Source of the DNA: an uncultured delta proteobacterium
GTDB lineage: Bacteria > Myxococcota_A > Polyangia > Polyangiales > Ga0077539
Direction: 5' to 3'
Length of the DNA stretch: 8,130 nt
NCBI GenBank assembly: GCA_903860995.1
Contig: CAIOSS010001122.1
Location: 1-8,130 of the forward strand
The position numbers were made by a program, and so were the translations under genes. Positions 1 through 7,293 of the stretch are shown here, piece by piece (position 1 is the first letter of the stretch; each line of letters begins with the position of its first letter). The notes under the pieces were generated by a model. The model was not told the origin of the DNA. It searched no databases and saw only the letters and a list, made by a program, of their open reading frames with translations.

Positions 1-197
1 AGCACCGCGAGGCCGATCGAGGGGGCGTGGAAGGGCGTCTGGAGGGACTCGATCTGCCCGCCCTCGAAGGAGCGCAGCACCACCATCGACTGGAGCGGAA
101 TCAGCGGGATGAACCACACATGGAAGAAGCGGGTGGCCACGTAGGCCTCGCCGCATTGCATCATCTTGCCGCAGAGGCGCTGGCCGAAGACGATCAT
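1..197 (-). CDS. Partial small membrane-associated protein with VATRFFHVWFIPLIP motif (function unknown)
   Basis: This is the N-terminal 65 codons of a gene that runs off the left edge of the window. The translation starts MIVFGQRLCGKMMQC and continues GEAYVATRFFHVWFIPLIPLQ, then SMVVLRSFEGGQIESLQTPF. From memory, a short 'G.....VATRFFH...IPLIP' block near the N-terminus occurs in small uncharacterised planctomycete and myxobacterial proteins that are followed by one or two membrane helices. The last visible residues (APSIGLAVL) look like the beginning of such a hydrophobic segment. Cys9 and Cys15 are the only cysteines seen. The start is the ATG at 197; no earlier in-frame ATG or GTG and no convincing Shine-Dalgarno was found. 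It is divergent from the MoxR operon, 169 bp away, so it is probably not functionally tied to it. Reading frame and motif are seen directly; no function can be assigned. Confidence 0.7.
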   Translation of the reverse strand, partial: MIVFGQRLCGKMMQCGEAYVATRFFHVWFIPLIPLQSMVVLRSFEGGQIESLQTPFHAPSIGLAV

Positions 198-283
198 CGC
201 CCGAGGGTTGGCGCGGCGGGCGCCGCGGTCAACCCGCTGCCGTCCTGGCGGCTCCCCCGGGAATAGTCCCCCGCGCCATCGGG

Positions 284-313
284 TTGCATGCCGCCGCGCC
301 GCTGGGGTACAGC
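284..313 (+). promoter_or_regulatory. Possible sigma70-like promoter for the MoxR/Bat operon
   Basis: TTGCAT (284-289) and TACAGC (308-313) are separated by 18 bp, and the second element lies about 53 bp before the moxR start. The match to TTGACA/TATAAT is only partial. It is offered because the 198-366 interval must hold the operon promoter and this is the best-spaced pair I found. GC-rich bacteria often use diverged promoters, so the call is weak. Confidence 0.2.
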
Positions 314-336
314 GCCCCTCGCATCGCTGACGCCGA

Positions 337-363
337 CCCCACCGCCGAGACCCCCACCGCCGA
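337..363 (+). repeat. 12-bp direct repeat in the moxR leader
   Basis: CCCCACCGCCGA occurs at 337-348 and again at 352-363, spaced 15 bp apart and ending three bases before the moxR ATG. It fills the place where a Shine-Dalgarno would normally be; no purine-rich site is present. It could be chance in C-rich DNA or a leader control element. Confidence 0.5.
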
Positions 364-366
364 CCT

Positions 367-1353
<987 letters not shown>

Positions 1354-1363
1354 AGGCGATCGG

Positions 1364-2266
1364 ATGATCCCCAAGGAGCTGCTCAAGAAGCTGCGACGCA
1401 TCGAGATCACCACGGCGAGGCTGGCCAACGACCAGCTCGTGGGCGCGTACGCGTCGGTGTTCAAGGGCCGCGGGCTCGCGTTCGACGAGGTGCGGATGTA
1501 CCAGCCGGGCGACGACGTCCGCTTCATCGACTGGAACGTCACCGCCCGCACCAACGCCCCGCACATCAAGGTCTTCCGCGAGGAGCGGGAGATGACCGTG
1601 ATGCTCCTGGTCGACCTGTCGGGCTCGCAGGACTTCGGCACCCGCGCGATGTTGAAGCGCGAGCTCGTCGCGGAGGTCAGCGCCGTGCTGGCCTTCAGCG
1701 CCGTCAAGAACAACGACCGCGTGGGCCTGGTGCTCTTCACCGACCGGGTCGAGAAGGTGGTGCCGCCGCGCAAGGGCGCGCGCCACGTGATGCGGGTGGT
1801 GAGCGAGATCTTGCAGTTCAAGGCCGCGCCGCGGCCCAACCACGAGCCCGTGGGCACCAACCTGTCGCAGGCCCTGGAGGTGCTCGGGCACCTGTCGCGG
1901 CGCCGCGCGGTGTGCTTCGTGGTGAGCGACTTCCTCGGCAACGACTACGACCACGCGCTGCGCGTCGCCGCCGCCCGCCACGACCTCGTGCCCGTGTTCG
2001 TGAGCGACCCCCGCGAGGACGAGCTCCCGGACGTCGGCGTCATGCTCGCCGAGGACCTCGAGACCGGCGAGTGGATCGAGGTCGACACCCGCGACCCCCG
2101 GGTGCGCGAGCACTACCGCCGCACGGTGGCGCAGCAGAAGGTCACCCGCGACACCCTCTTCCGGCGGCTCGGCCTGGACGCCATCAACGTCGCCACGCAC
2201 CGCCCGTACATCACCGCCCTCGCGGAGTTCTTCCGCCGCCGCGCCCGAAGGATGCACGCCGGATGA
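1364..2266 (+). CDS. DUF58 domain protein (VWA-like fold)
   Basis: A 300-aa soluble DUF58 protein, the standard partner gene of moxR. The family hallmark is plain: KGRGLAFDEVRMYQPGDDVR and then FIDWNVTAR (residues 34-62), with FREERE at 71-76. A VWA-like fold follows. DLSGS (84-88) is a MIDAS-type DxSxS metal motif, GTNL (164-167) supplies the likely metal-coordinating threonine, and VSDF (187-190) the third-loop aspartate. No membrane segment is seen, unlike some longer DUF58 proteins. The ATG at 1364 has AGAGG about 9 bp upstream. It lies 10 bp after moxR, and its stop overlaps the next start (ATGA at 2263-2266). By genomic association it works with the MoxR ATPase in assembling or regulating the membrane VWA proteins; the exact role is not established. 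Confidence 0.95.
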   Translation: MIPKELLKKLRRIEITTARLANDQLVGAYASVFKGRGLAFDEVRMYQPGDDVRFIDWNVTARTNAPHIKVFREEREMTVMLLVDLSGSQDFGTRAMLKRELVAEVSAVLAFSAVKNNDRVGLVLFTDRVEKVVPPRKGARHVMRVVSEILQFKAAPRPNHEPVGTNLSQALEVLGHLSRRRAVCFVVSDFLGNDYDHALRVAAARHDLVPVFVSDPREDELPDVGVMLAEDLETGEWIEVDTRDPRVREHYRRTVAQQKVTRDTLFRRLGLDAINVATHRPYITALAEFFRRRARRMHAG

Positions 2267-3336
2267 ACGCCCGCCCTGCGGTCCTCGCCGCCCTCCTCCT
2301 CGCCCCGTCGGCCGCCCTCGCGCAGGACGCCGCCGTCGCCACCGATGCCTCCGCGCGCCCGTCCGCGCCCGCTCCCGCCCGCGCCGCGGGCGAGTGTGTC
2401 GCCGACCCGATCCCGGCCGACCACGCGCCCGCCGTCGAGGTCACCGTCAACCCGCCGAACCCCCAGGTGGGCGACCGGGTGCGCGTCACCTGGGTGTTCC
2501 GCTACCGCACCAACGACCGGGTGGAGTTCACCCCCGACGCGGTGGCCCTCCAGCAGGCCCCCATCGAGCTCGAGTACGCCCGCGAGCAGCCCGAGCGCGA
2601 CCGCAGCGTGCACGGCGAGCGCGACGGGCGCCTGCGCTCCGAGGTGGTCGTCGCGCTGCAACCCTTCCGCGCCGGCGACGTGGTCATCCGCCCGATGAGC
2701 GCCCGGGTGAACACCGGCGACGAGATCGCCCGCATCTGCACCCCGGAGGTGCGCTTCCGCGTGCGCTCGGTCTTCGGCAACACCTCGCACCCGCAGCCCA
2801 GGGACATCACCCGCCCGGAGGACGTGCGCCGCGACGCGCTCACCTTCCGCCAGGTCGCCCTCGCCCTCGACGCCCTCTTCGTCGCCGTCGTGGCCGCGCT
2901 CTCCATCGCCGGGTGGCTGCGCCGCCGCCCGAAGGTCGTCGCCCCGCCGCCGCCCCCGCGGCACCCGTACTTCATCGCCCGCGACGCGCTCGAGGTGCTC
3001 GCCCGGGGCGACCTCCTCGCCCGCGGCCTCACCAAGGACTACTACGACGCCATCTCCGACGTCGTGCGGCGCTACCTCGGCGGCGTGCGCGCCTTCGACG
3101 CCATCGAGATGACCACCGACGAGATCCTCGCCCACATGCGCAAGCACCCGCTGCCGGGCGTCACCTTCGTCGAGGTCGAGCGCCTCCTGCGCGAGTGCGA
3201 CCTCGTGAAGTTCGCCCGCTACGTGCCCGCCCACGAGGACTCCGACGAGATCCTCGCCGCGGCCGTCTCCCTCGTCGAGCGCGGCCGGCCCACCATGAGC
3301 ACGCAGCACGAAGCCGCCCGCGGAGGTGCCCCGTGA
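2263..3336 (+). CDS. BatD/DUF4381-like anchored periplasmic protein of the Bat operon
   Basis: A 357-aa protein starting at the ATG of an ATGA overlap with the DUF58 gene. Residues 1-20 are a classic signal peptide (MNARPAVLAALLLAPSAALA, cleavage likely before QD). A Pro/Ala-rich linker follows to about residue 42. A beta-rich ectodomain spans about 55-170 and includes 'VEVTVNPPNPQVGDRVRVTW', the style of BatD or Ig-like domains. One transmembrane helix covers about 197-218 (QVALALDALFVAVVAALSIAGW), followed by RRRP. A proline-rich stretch leads into a cytoplasmic helical domain at 235-341 that includes KDYYDAISDVVRRYLGGV and ALD/DUF4381-like spacing. The expected topology is ectodomain outside and C-terminal domain inside, near MoxR and DUF58. 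It sits where DUF4381 genes commonly lie in such operons, but the N-terminus looks BatD-like. The domain call is by pattern, not a search. Confidence 0.8.
   Translation: MNARPAVLAALLLAPSAALAQDAAVATDASARPSAPAPARAAGECVADPIPADHAPAVEVTVNPPNPQVGDRVRVTWVFRYRTNDRVEFTPDAVALQQAPIELEYAREQPERDRSVHGERDGRLRSEVVVALQPFRAGDVVIRPMSARVNTGDEIARICTPEVRFRVRSVFGNTSHPQPRDITRPEDVRRDALTFRQVALALDALFVAVVAALSIAGWLRRRPKVVAPPPPPRHPYFIARDALEVLARGDLLARGLTKDYYDAISDVVRRYLGGVRAFDAIEMTTDEILAHMRKHPLPGVTFVEVERLLRECDLVKFARYVPAHEDSDEILAAAVSLVERGRPTMSTQHEAARGGAP
3321..3326 (+). promoter_or_regulatory. Shine-Dalgarno fixing the GTG start of the batA-like gene
   Basis: CGGAGG ends 6 bp before the GTG at 3333, inside the last codons of the upstream gene. 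It supports the GTGA-overlap start over any later ATG. Confidence 0.7.
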
Positions 3337-4493
3337 AGCTCCGCGGCCGCCCCGCCCCCGCGCAGCGCGTGATCCCGCGGCACCGCTCGCCCGCCGGGCC
3401 CGTCGCGTGGATGGCCGCGCTGATCGTCGCCCTCGTCCTCGGCGGCCTCTACGGGTACGCGCGCTTCCAGGGCTGGGACCTCCAGTTCAAGTTCCCGTGG
3501 GCGCTGCTCGCGCTGCCCGGGGCCTTACTGGTCTATGTATGTTCGCGGCTGCTCTGGCGGCGCGCGGGGGCGGTGCCGGGCGAGGCCCTCACGCGCCTCA
3601 AGGTGTCCCAGGGCGCGGCGCTGCGGGGCGTCCCTCGCACCCTGAGCGCGCGGCTCATCCATCTGCCCGGGGCGCTGCGGGTGGCGGCCATCGTGCTGGT
3701 GGGCGTCGCCCTCGCGCGCCCGCAGCGGGTCGACGCGCCCGACGCGCTCGAGCTGTCGGGCATCGACATCGTGATGTCCATCGACCTGTCGGGCTCGATG
3801 CGCGCGGCCGACCTCCAGCCCACGCGCCTGGAGGCGGCGAAGGAGGTGGTGGGGGAGTTCATCCAGCGCCGCCGCAGCGACCGCATGGGGCTCGTGGTCT
3901 TCGGCCGCGAGGCCTTCACGGTGGTGCCGCCGACGCTCGACTACACGGTGCTCCAGCGCATGGTGAGCGCGCTCAGCCTCGACCTCATCGACGGCTCCGG
4001 CACCGCCATCGGCGACGGGCTCGGCACGGCGCTCAACCGGCTGCGACACAGCGACGCGCGCAGCAAGGTGGTGGTGCTGCTCACCGACGGGGCCAACAAC
4101 GCCGGGCACGTCGACCCGCGCGAGGCGGCGCAGCTCGCGACGGCGCTGCGGGTGAAGGTCTACACGATCCTGGTGGGCACCGCGGAGGAGGCGCCGGTGC
4201 AGCAGGGCGTCGACCTCGCGGGGCGCCCGGTGTACGCGACGGCGCGCTTCCCGGTCGACCCGCAGCTGCTCCAGGACATCGCGACCACGACCGGGGGGCA
4301 GTTCTTCCGGGCGGTCGACCGGGCGGGGCTCGCGCAGAGCTTCCACACCATCCTCGACCACCTGGAGCGCAGCAAGATCGCCGACGCGGGCGCGCGCTAC
4401 GCCGAGCTGTACTCCTGGCTGGTGGTGGCGGCGCTCGCGCTGCTGGCGCTCGAGGTGCTGCTCTCGTCGACGCGTCTGAGGAGGTTCCCGTGA
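3333..4493 (+). CDS. batA: Membrane-anchored VWA-domain protein, BatA-like
   Basis: A 386-aa protein with a GTG start in a GTGA overlap with the previous gene and a well-placed Shine-Dalgarno. Helices are predicted at about 24-42, 55-74 and 112-129, and a C-terminal helix at about 361-378 (SWLVVAALALLALEVLL). Between them lies a VWA domain. Its MIDAS is complete: DLSGS (151-155), GSGT (222-225) and TDGANN (251-256). The 'ALARPQ' after the third helix is typical of BatA/BatB. BatA usually has two N-terminal helices before the domain, so the first helix (24-42) is extra. The protein should bind a divalent metal and be a likely client of the MoxR ATPase; this comes from family knowledge. Codons 65-70 are unusual (TTA CTG GTC TAT GTA TGT) for this gene. 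Bat is named for Bacteroides aerotolerance; no such role is implied here. Confidence 0.93.
   Translation: MKLRGRPAPAQRVIPRHRSPAGPVAWMAALIVALVLGGLYGYARFQGWDLQFKFPWALLALPGALLVYVCSRLLWRRAGAVPGEALTRLKVSQGAALRGVPRTLSARLIHLPGALRVAAIVLVGVALARPQRVDAPDALELSGIDIVMSIDLSGSMRAADLQPTRLEAAKEVVGEFIQRRRSDRMGLVVFGREAFTVVPPTLDYTVLQRMVSALSLDLIDGSGTAIGDGLGTALNRLRHSDARSKVVVLLTDGANNAGHVDPREAAQLATALRVKVYTILVGTAEEAPVQQGVDLAGRPVYATARFPVDPQLLQDIATTTGGQFFRAVDRAGLAQSFHTILDHLERSKIADAGARYAELYSWLVVAALALLALEVLLSSTRLRRFP
4478..4484 (+). promoter_or_regulatory. Shine-Dalgarno for the batB-like gene
   Basis: GAGGAGG ends 5 bp before the GTG at 4490. It is the strongest ribosome binding site in the operon and decides the GTG start. 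Confidence 0.8.
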
Positions 4494-5569
4494 GGTTCGG
4501 GGCGGTGGCGTGGTTGTGGCTGCTGGCGCTGGTGCCCCTGCTGGGCGCGCTGATGGCGTACGCGACCTGGGCGCGGCGGCGCGACCTCGCGCGCTTCGGC
4601 GACGTGCTGCTGGTGTCGAGCCTGCGCGACGGGTCGCCCGCGGGCTGGCGCGCGGCGCGCTCGGTGCTGGTGCTGGTGGCGGTGGCGTTGCTCGCGGTGG
4701 GGGCGGCGCGGCCGCAGCACGGGTCGCGCACCGAGGTGGTCGCGCGGCGCGGCATCGACGTGGTGGTGTGCCTCGACGTGTCGAAGTCGATGCTGGCGCG
4801 CGACGTGGCGCCCTCGCGCATCGAGCGCGCGAAGGCGGAGCTCGAGCGGCTGCTCACCGAGGAGCCCGGCGACCGGGTGGCGGTGGTGCTCTTCGCGGGC
4901 GACACGATGGAGTACCCGTTGACGACCGACCACGAGGCGGCGCTGCGCTTCTTCCGTGATGCGCACCCGTGGGAGTTCCCGGTGCAGGGCACGTCCATCG
5001 GGCGGGCCATCACGGCGGCGCGGGACCTCCTGCGGCGCGACCCGCTGGCGGGCCGTCGGTCGCGGGTGATCTTGCTCATCACCGACGGGGAGGACCTCGA
5101 CGGCGACCCGGTGGCGGCCGCGCGCGACGCGGCGAGCGACGGGGTGCAGGTGTTCATCGACGCGATCGGGAGCACGGTGCCGGAGCCCATCCCCGCGTAC
5201 ACGCAGGACGGTCGGATGGCCGGCTACGAGCGCGACTCGCGCGGCGAGATCAAGCAGACGCAGTTCACGCCGCAGATGGAGCAGCAGCTCCGGACGGTGG
5301 CGGAGGTCGGCCACGGGACGTACTTCCGCCCGCGGCAGGGCGAGGTGGGCATCGACGCCGTGCGCCGGCAGCTGTCGCGGCTGCGGCGCTCGGAGGTCTC
5401 GGAGACGCAGCGCACGGTGTACGAAGAGCTCGCGTGGGTGGTGCTGTTCCCTGCCTTCGCGCTGCTGCTGGTGGCCTCCGGGCTGCTGCCCGAGCGGGTG
5501 CGGCGGCGCGGGGGTACGGCGACGGGCGTGGGCGCGGGCCTGGGCGCGGGGATGGGAGGCGCGCCGTGA
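4490..5569 (+). CDS. batB: Membrane-anchored VWA-domain protein, BatB-like
   Basis: A 359-aa second VWA protein with a GTG start in a GTGA overlap with the batA-like gene. Helices lie at about 5-25 and 57-72, the latter followed by the family motif GAARPQ. The VWA domain comes next, then a C-terminal helix at about 315-333 (WVVLFPAFALLLVASGLL) and a short Gly/Ala-rich tail. The MIDAS is complete: DVSKS (96-100, with lysine in place of the usual glycine), GTS (167-169) and TDGED (198-202). The 'CLDVSKSMLARDVAPSRIER' stretch is very typical of BatB. This arrangement matches the normal BatB length and topology. Paired BatA/BatB proteins probably form a membrane complex with the neighbouring TPR protein. 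The third codon position is strongly G-biased (GTG, CTG, GCG), unlike the C-biased first half of the operon. Confidence 0.94.
   Translation: MRFGAVAWLWLLALVPLLGALMAYATWARRRDLARFGDVLLVSSLRDGSPAGWRAARSVLVLVAVALLAVGAARPQHGSRTEVVARRGIDVVVCLDVSKSMLARDVAPSRIERAKAELERLLTEEPGDRVAVVLFAGDTMEYPLTTDHEAALRFFRDAHPWEFPVQGTSIGRAITAARDLLRRDPLAGRRSRVILLITDGEDLDGDPVAAARDAASDGVQVFIDAIGSTVPEPIPAYTQDGRMAGYERDSRGEIKQTQFTPQMEQQLRTVAEVGHGTYFRPRQGEVGIDAVRRQLSRLRRSEVSETQRTVYEELAWVVLFPAFALLLVASGLLPERVRRRGGTATGVGAGLGAGMGGAP
5554..5559 (+). promoter_or_regulatory. Shine-Dalgarno for the batC-like gene
   Basis: GGGAGG ends 6 bp before the GTG at 5566, within the end of the batB-like gene, and supports the GTG start. Confidence 0.7.
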
Positions 5570-6474
5570 GGGCGTACATCGCAGCGGGGGTGATCGGCGT
5601 CGGGCTGACGGCCTTCACGGTGTGGGCGTGGCCGGCGCGGGAGGAGCTCGAGCCGCGGGTGGCCCAAGGCAACGCGGCCTTCGCGCAGCGGGAGTTTCCG
5701 CAGGCGCTGGGGCACTACGAGGCAGCGCCGGGGGACGGTCCGCGCAACGCGGGCGTGCACGCCAACCGGGGCCTGGCGAAGTTCAGGGTGCTGCTGGCGC
5801 CGGGGGACGGCGGGGTGCTGCCCGAGGTGGTGGGCGACGCGGCGGTGCCCGAAGGGTACTCCGGGGCGCAGGACGAGATCCGGAACGCCGCGCGGGGCAT
5901 GGCGGGCGCGCCGATGGAGGACATCGACGCGCAGGTGCGGGCGAGGGCGCAGTACAACCTGGGCAACACCTTCTTCGCGGAGCACTCGTGGCGCAACGCG
6001 ATCGATGCGTACAAGGAAGCCCTGCGGCTGCGGCCCGGGTGGGTGGACGCGGCGTGGAACCTCGACCTGGCGCGGCGTCGCAAGGAAGAGGAGGAGCACC
6101 CCGACGCGGGTCCGGACTCGGGTCAGGATGCGTCGCAGGACGCGAGCCAGGATGCCAGCAGCGACGCGCCGTCGGGTGACAGCGGCGGTGGCGGCGACGG
6201 CGGCGGACAGGGCGACGGCGGCGGTCAGCAGGGCGACAGCGGCGGCCCGCAGGGCAACGACGCCGGGTCGAACGGAGACAGCGGGTCGAACGGGGATGAG
6301 CCCGACGCGGGCGCTCCGCCGCCGCAGCAGCAGGACGGGGGCGGGGCACCGCCGCCGCCGCCGCAGTCGCTGGCCCCGTTGGATCAGCTGGAGCGCAACG
6401 CGCAGGACCTGCAGCAGATGATGCTGCGGCGACGCGCGGGGCAGACGGCGCGGAACCCGGACGACGAGCGGTAG
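5566..6474 (+). CDS. batC: TPR protein with disordered Asp/Gly/Gln/Pro-rich tail, BatC-like
   Basis: A 302-aa protein with a GTG start in a GTGA overlap. An N-terminal hydrophobic segment (about 3-22) is a membrane anchor or uncleaved signal. TPR-like helices lie at about 31-54 (GNAAFAQREFPQALGHYEAA) and 126-158 (RAQYNLGNTFFAEHSWRNAI, then DAYKEALRLRPG), a clear second TPR. Residues 178-268 are low complexity: repeated QDAS units, then Gly/Asp/Gln runs and polyproline. The final segment LDQLERNAQDLQQMMLRRRA (272-291) is a charged helix. TPR plus acidic low-complexity linker plus C-terminal helix is the normal BatC plan. It is the last gene of the operon and probably scaffolds the VWA proteins. 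Only 22 bp separate its stop from the convergent toxin gene, and a 15-bp duplication covers the stop codon. Confidence 0.88.
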   Translation: MRAYIAAGVIGVGLTAFTVWAWPAREELEPRVAQGNAAFAQREFPQALGHYEAAPGDGPRNAGVHANRGLAKFRVLLAPGDGGVLPEVVGDAAVPEGYSGAQDEIRNAARGMAGAPMEDIDAQVRARAQYNLGNTFFAEHSWRNAIDAYKEALRLRPGWVDAAWNLDLARRRKEEEEHPDAGPDSGQDASQDASQDASSDAPSGDSGGGGDGGGQGDGGGQQGDSGGPQGNDAGSNGDSGSNGDEPDAGAPPPQQQDGGGAPPPPPQSLAPLDQLERNAQDLQQMMLRRRAGQTARNPDDER

Positions 6475-6495
6475 GCGGGAGAGCGGTAGGCGGGG
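6466..6495 (+). repeat. 15-bp tandem duplication across the batC stop codon
   Basis: GAGCGGTAGGCGGGA (6466-6480) is followed at once by GAGCGGTAGGCGGGG (6481-6495), 14 of 15 identical. Each copy contains Glu-Arg-stop in the batC frame, so the second copy is a spare stop just outside the gene. The pair sits exactly at the boundary between the Bat operon and the minus-strand toxin gene. No further copy was seen at the right end of the island, so it is not an obvious target-site duplication. Confidence 0.85.
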
Positions 6496-6496
6496 G

Positions 6497-6898
6497 CTAC
6501 TTTTCTGGCACCAGCTCTACGTCTGCGCTTTGGGCGAAGTGCTTGTCGAAGGTCAACACCGGCAGGGCGTCTGCCTCGCGGGATGACTCGCGAATGAAGT
6601 AGTCAGAGAAGTCGGCTGGCCCCGCCTCGAATGCATCGACCGCGCGACGGACGATCGCGTCATGTTCGACCGTCACTCCAGCAGTACCGACGAACCTGCG
6701 AAGCGCGGCGGTGATTGCTGCTCGATCCTGTTTGTAGGCGACTCGCAGGACCCAGGCGACCTCGATCAAGACGGTGGCGGAGAAGAATGCGCCCCCGTCG
6801 GCGACGGCTCGCCGGAAGGCTTGTGCAGCCCTCTCGCATTGCTCCACGTCGTCCTCGACCATCAGACGAACGGCGACGTTTGTGTCGAAGGACTTCAC
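6497..6898 (-). CDS. vapC: PIN-domain toxin, VapC-like ribonuclease
   Basis: A 133-aa PIN-domain protein of normal VapC length, beginning with GTG in a 4-bp GTGA overlap with the antitoxin gene; AAGGAG lies 10 bp upstream. The acidic active-site residues are present: Asp5 in FDTN, Glu46 in IEVAWVL, Asp96 and Asp99 in PADFSDYFI, and Asp118 in TFDKHFA. FDTNV at the N-terminus and PVLTFDKHF near the C-terminus are textbook PIN signatures. Such toxins are metal-dependent ribonucleases that cut tRNA or rRNA and are neutralised by the co-transcribed antitoxin. Codon use is less C/G-extreme than in the Bat genes, which suggests acquisition. Its stop lies 22 bp from the end of the convergent batC-like gene. 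Family is firm; the RNA target is unknown. Confidence 0.93.
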   Translation of the reverse strand: MKSFDTNVAVRLMVEDDVEQCERAAQAFRRAVADGGAFFSATVLIEVAWVLRVAYKQDRAAITAALRRFVGTAGVTVEHDAIVRRAVDAFEAGPADFSDYFIRESSREADALPVLTFDKHFAQSADVELVPEK

Positions 6899-7134
6899 CG
6901 TCCAAGTGCTCCTTCGGCGATGGCCCGCTCCATGTCTTCCAGGGAGATGGGCCTGGTTCCCGCGGGCGGCTTGATGCGCGCGGCCAGGAACTCGTCGACG
7001 GTCAGAATGGGCTCCCCCGGCGGTGCAGCATCGAGCGCGATGAGTTCAACGCGCTTGCCGAGCAGCGGGCGCAGCGCCGGGATCGCACGGGCAACAGCTT
7101 CGCTAATCGTGGTGTCGATCTTGATGGCGTTCAT
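6895..7134 (-). CDS. Putative antitoxin partner of the PIN toxin
   Basis: A 79-aa protein encoded immediately before the PIN toxin and overlapping it by 4 bp, the normal antitoxin position. The ATG at 7134 is preferred because GAGGA (7140-7144) sits 5 bp before it. A GTG four codons upstream (7146) is possible but would overlap that site. The sequence has two parts: an N-terminal half (KIDTTISEAVARAIPALRPL, then LGKRVELIALD) that looks like strand-helix-strand, and a C-terminal half (TVDEFLAARIKPPAG, then ISLEDMERAIAEGALGR) that fits the helical toxin-wrapping tail of VapB-type antitoxins. I do not see a clear AbrB, ribbon-helix-helix or Phd pattern, so the DNA-binding class is undecided. Role is inferred mainly from context; I am confident the gene is real. 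Confidence 0.82.
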   Translation of the reverse strand: MNAIKIDTTISEAVARAIPALRPLLGKRVELIALDAAPPGEPILTVDEFLAARIKPPAGTRPISLEDMERAIAEGALGR

Positions 7135-7160
7135 GGTTGTCCTCACTATGACCGTTTATC
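7135..7160 (-). promoter_or_regulatory. Leader and possible -10 box of the toxin-antitoxin pair
   Basis: On the minus strand GATAAA (7155-7160) lies 20 bp before the antitoxin ATG and matches four of six bases of TATAAT; the Shine-Dalgarno GAGGA (7140-7144) is between them. No good -35 element was found. CACT and AGTG flank the segment as a weak 4-bp dyad that could be part of an autoregulatory operator. Confidence 0.3.
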
Positions 7161-7187
7161 CAGTGTCGTCCCAGCGAGCGCTGTCCG

Positions 7188-7293
7188 CGGCACATCGAGC
7201 CAGTCAGGGGCTCTCGGCACGACGTGTGCCGGTTCCACCCCAGCGATGGTCCGCTCGATTCCGCGTTCTCCGCAACGACTGGCCGATGTGCCG
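7188..7293. repeat. Inverted repeat, 17 of 18 positions
   Basis: CGGCACATCGAGCCAGTC (7188-7205) is the reverse complement of 7277-7293 apart from one extra base. The right arm is also one strand of the attC-like stem, so the two pairings exclude each other. Confidence 0.75.
7215..7231. repeat. Small perfect hairpin
   Basis: CGGCAC (7215-7220) and GTGCCG (7226-7231) pair perfectly around a 5-base loop. No T-run follows on either strand, so an intrinsic terminator is not supported. It lies in the loop of the larger inverted repeat. Confidence 0.5.

Noticed and set aside
4081..5314. Minus-strand open frames opposite the VWA genes
   Set aside because: They are Arg/Ser/Thr-rich shadows of the two VWA genes, whose MIDAS motifs prove the plus-strand frames.
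6466..6495. Target-site duplication of a transposon
   Set aside because: Both copies are adjacent at one end; no matching copy was seen at the other end of the island, and there is no transposase.
6475..6510. Bidirectional terminator between batC and the toxin gene
   Set aside because: Only 22 bp separate the genes and no stable inverted repeat was found; the short TTTT at 6502-6505 is not preceded by a stem.
7215..7231. Intrinsic terminator at the small hairpin
   Set aside because: No T-run follows on either strand and the stem is only 6 bp.
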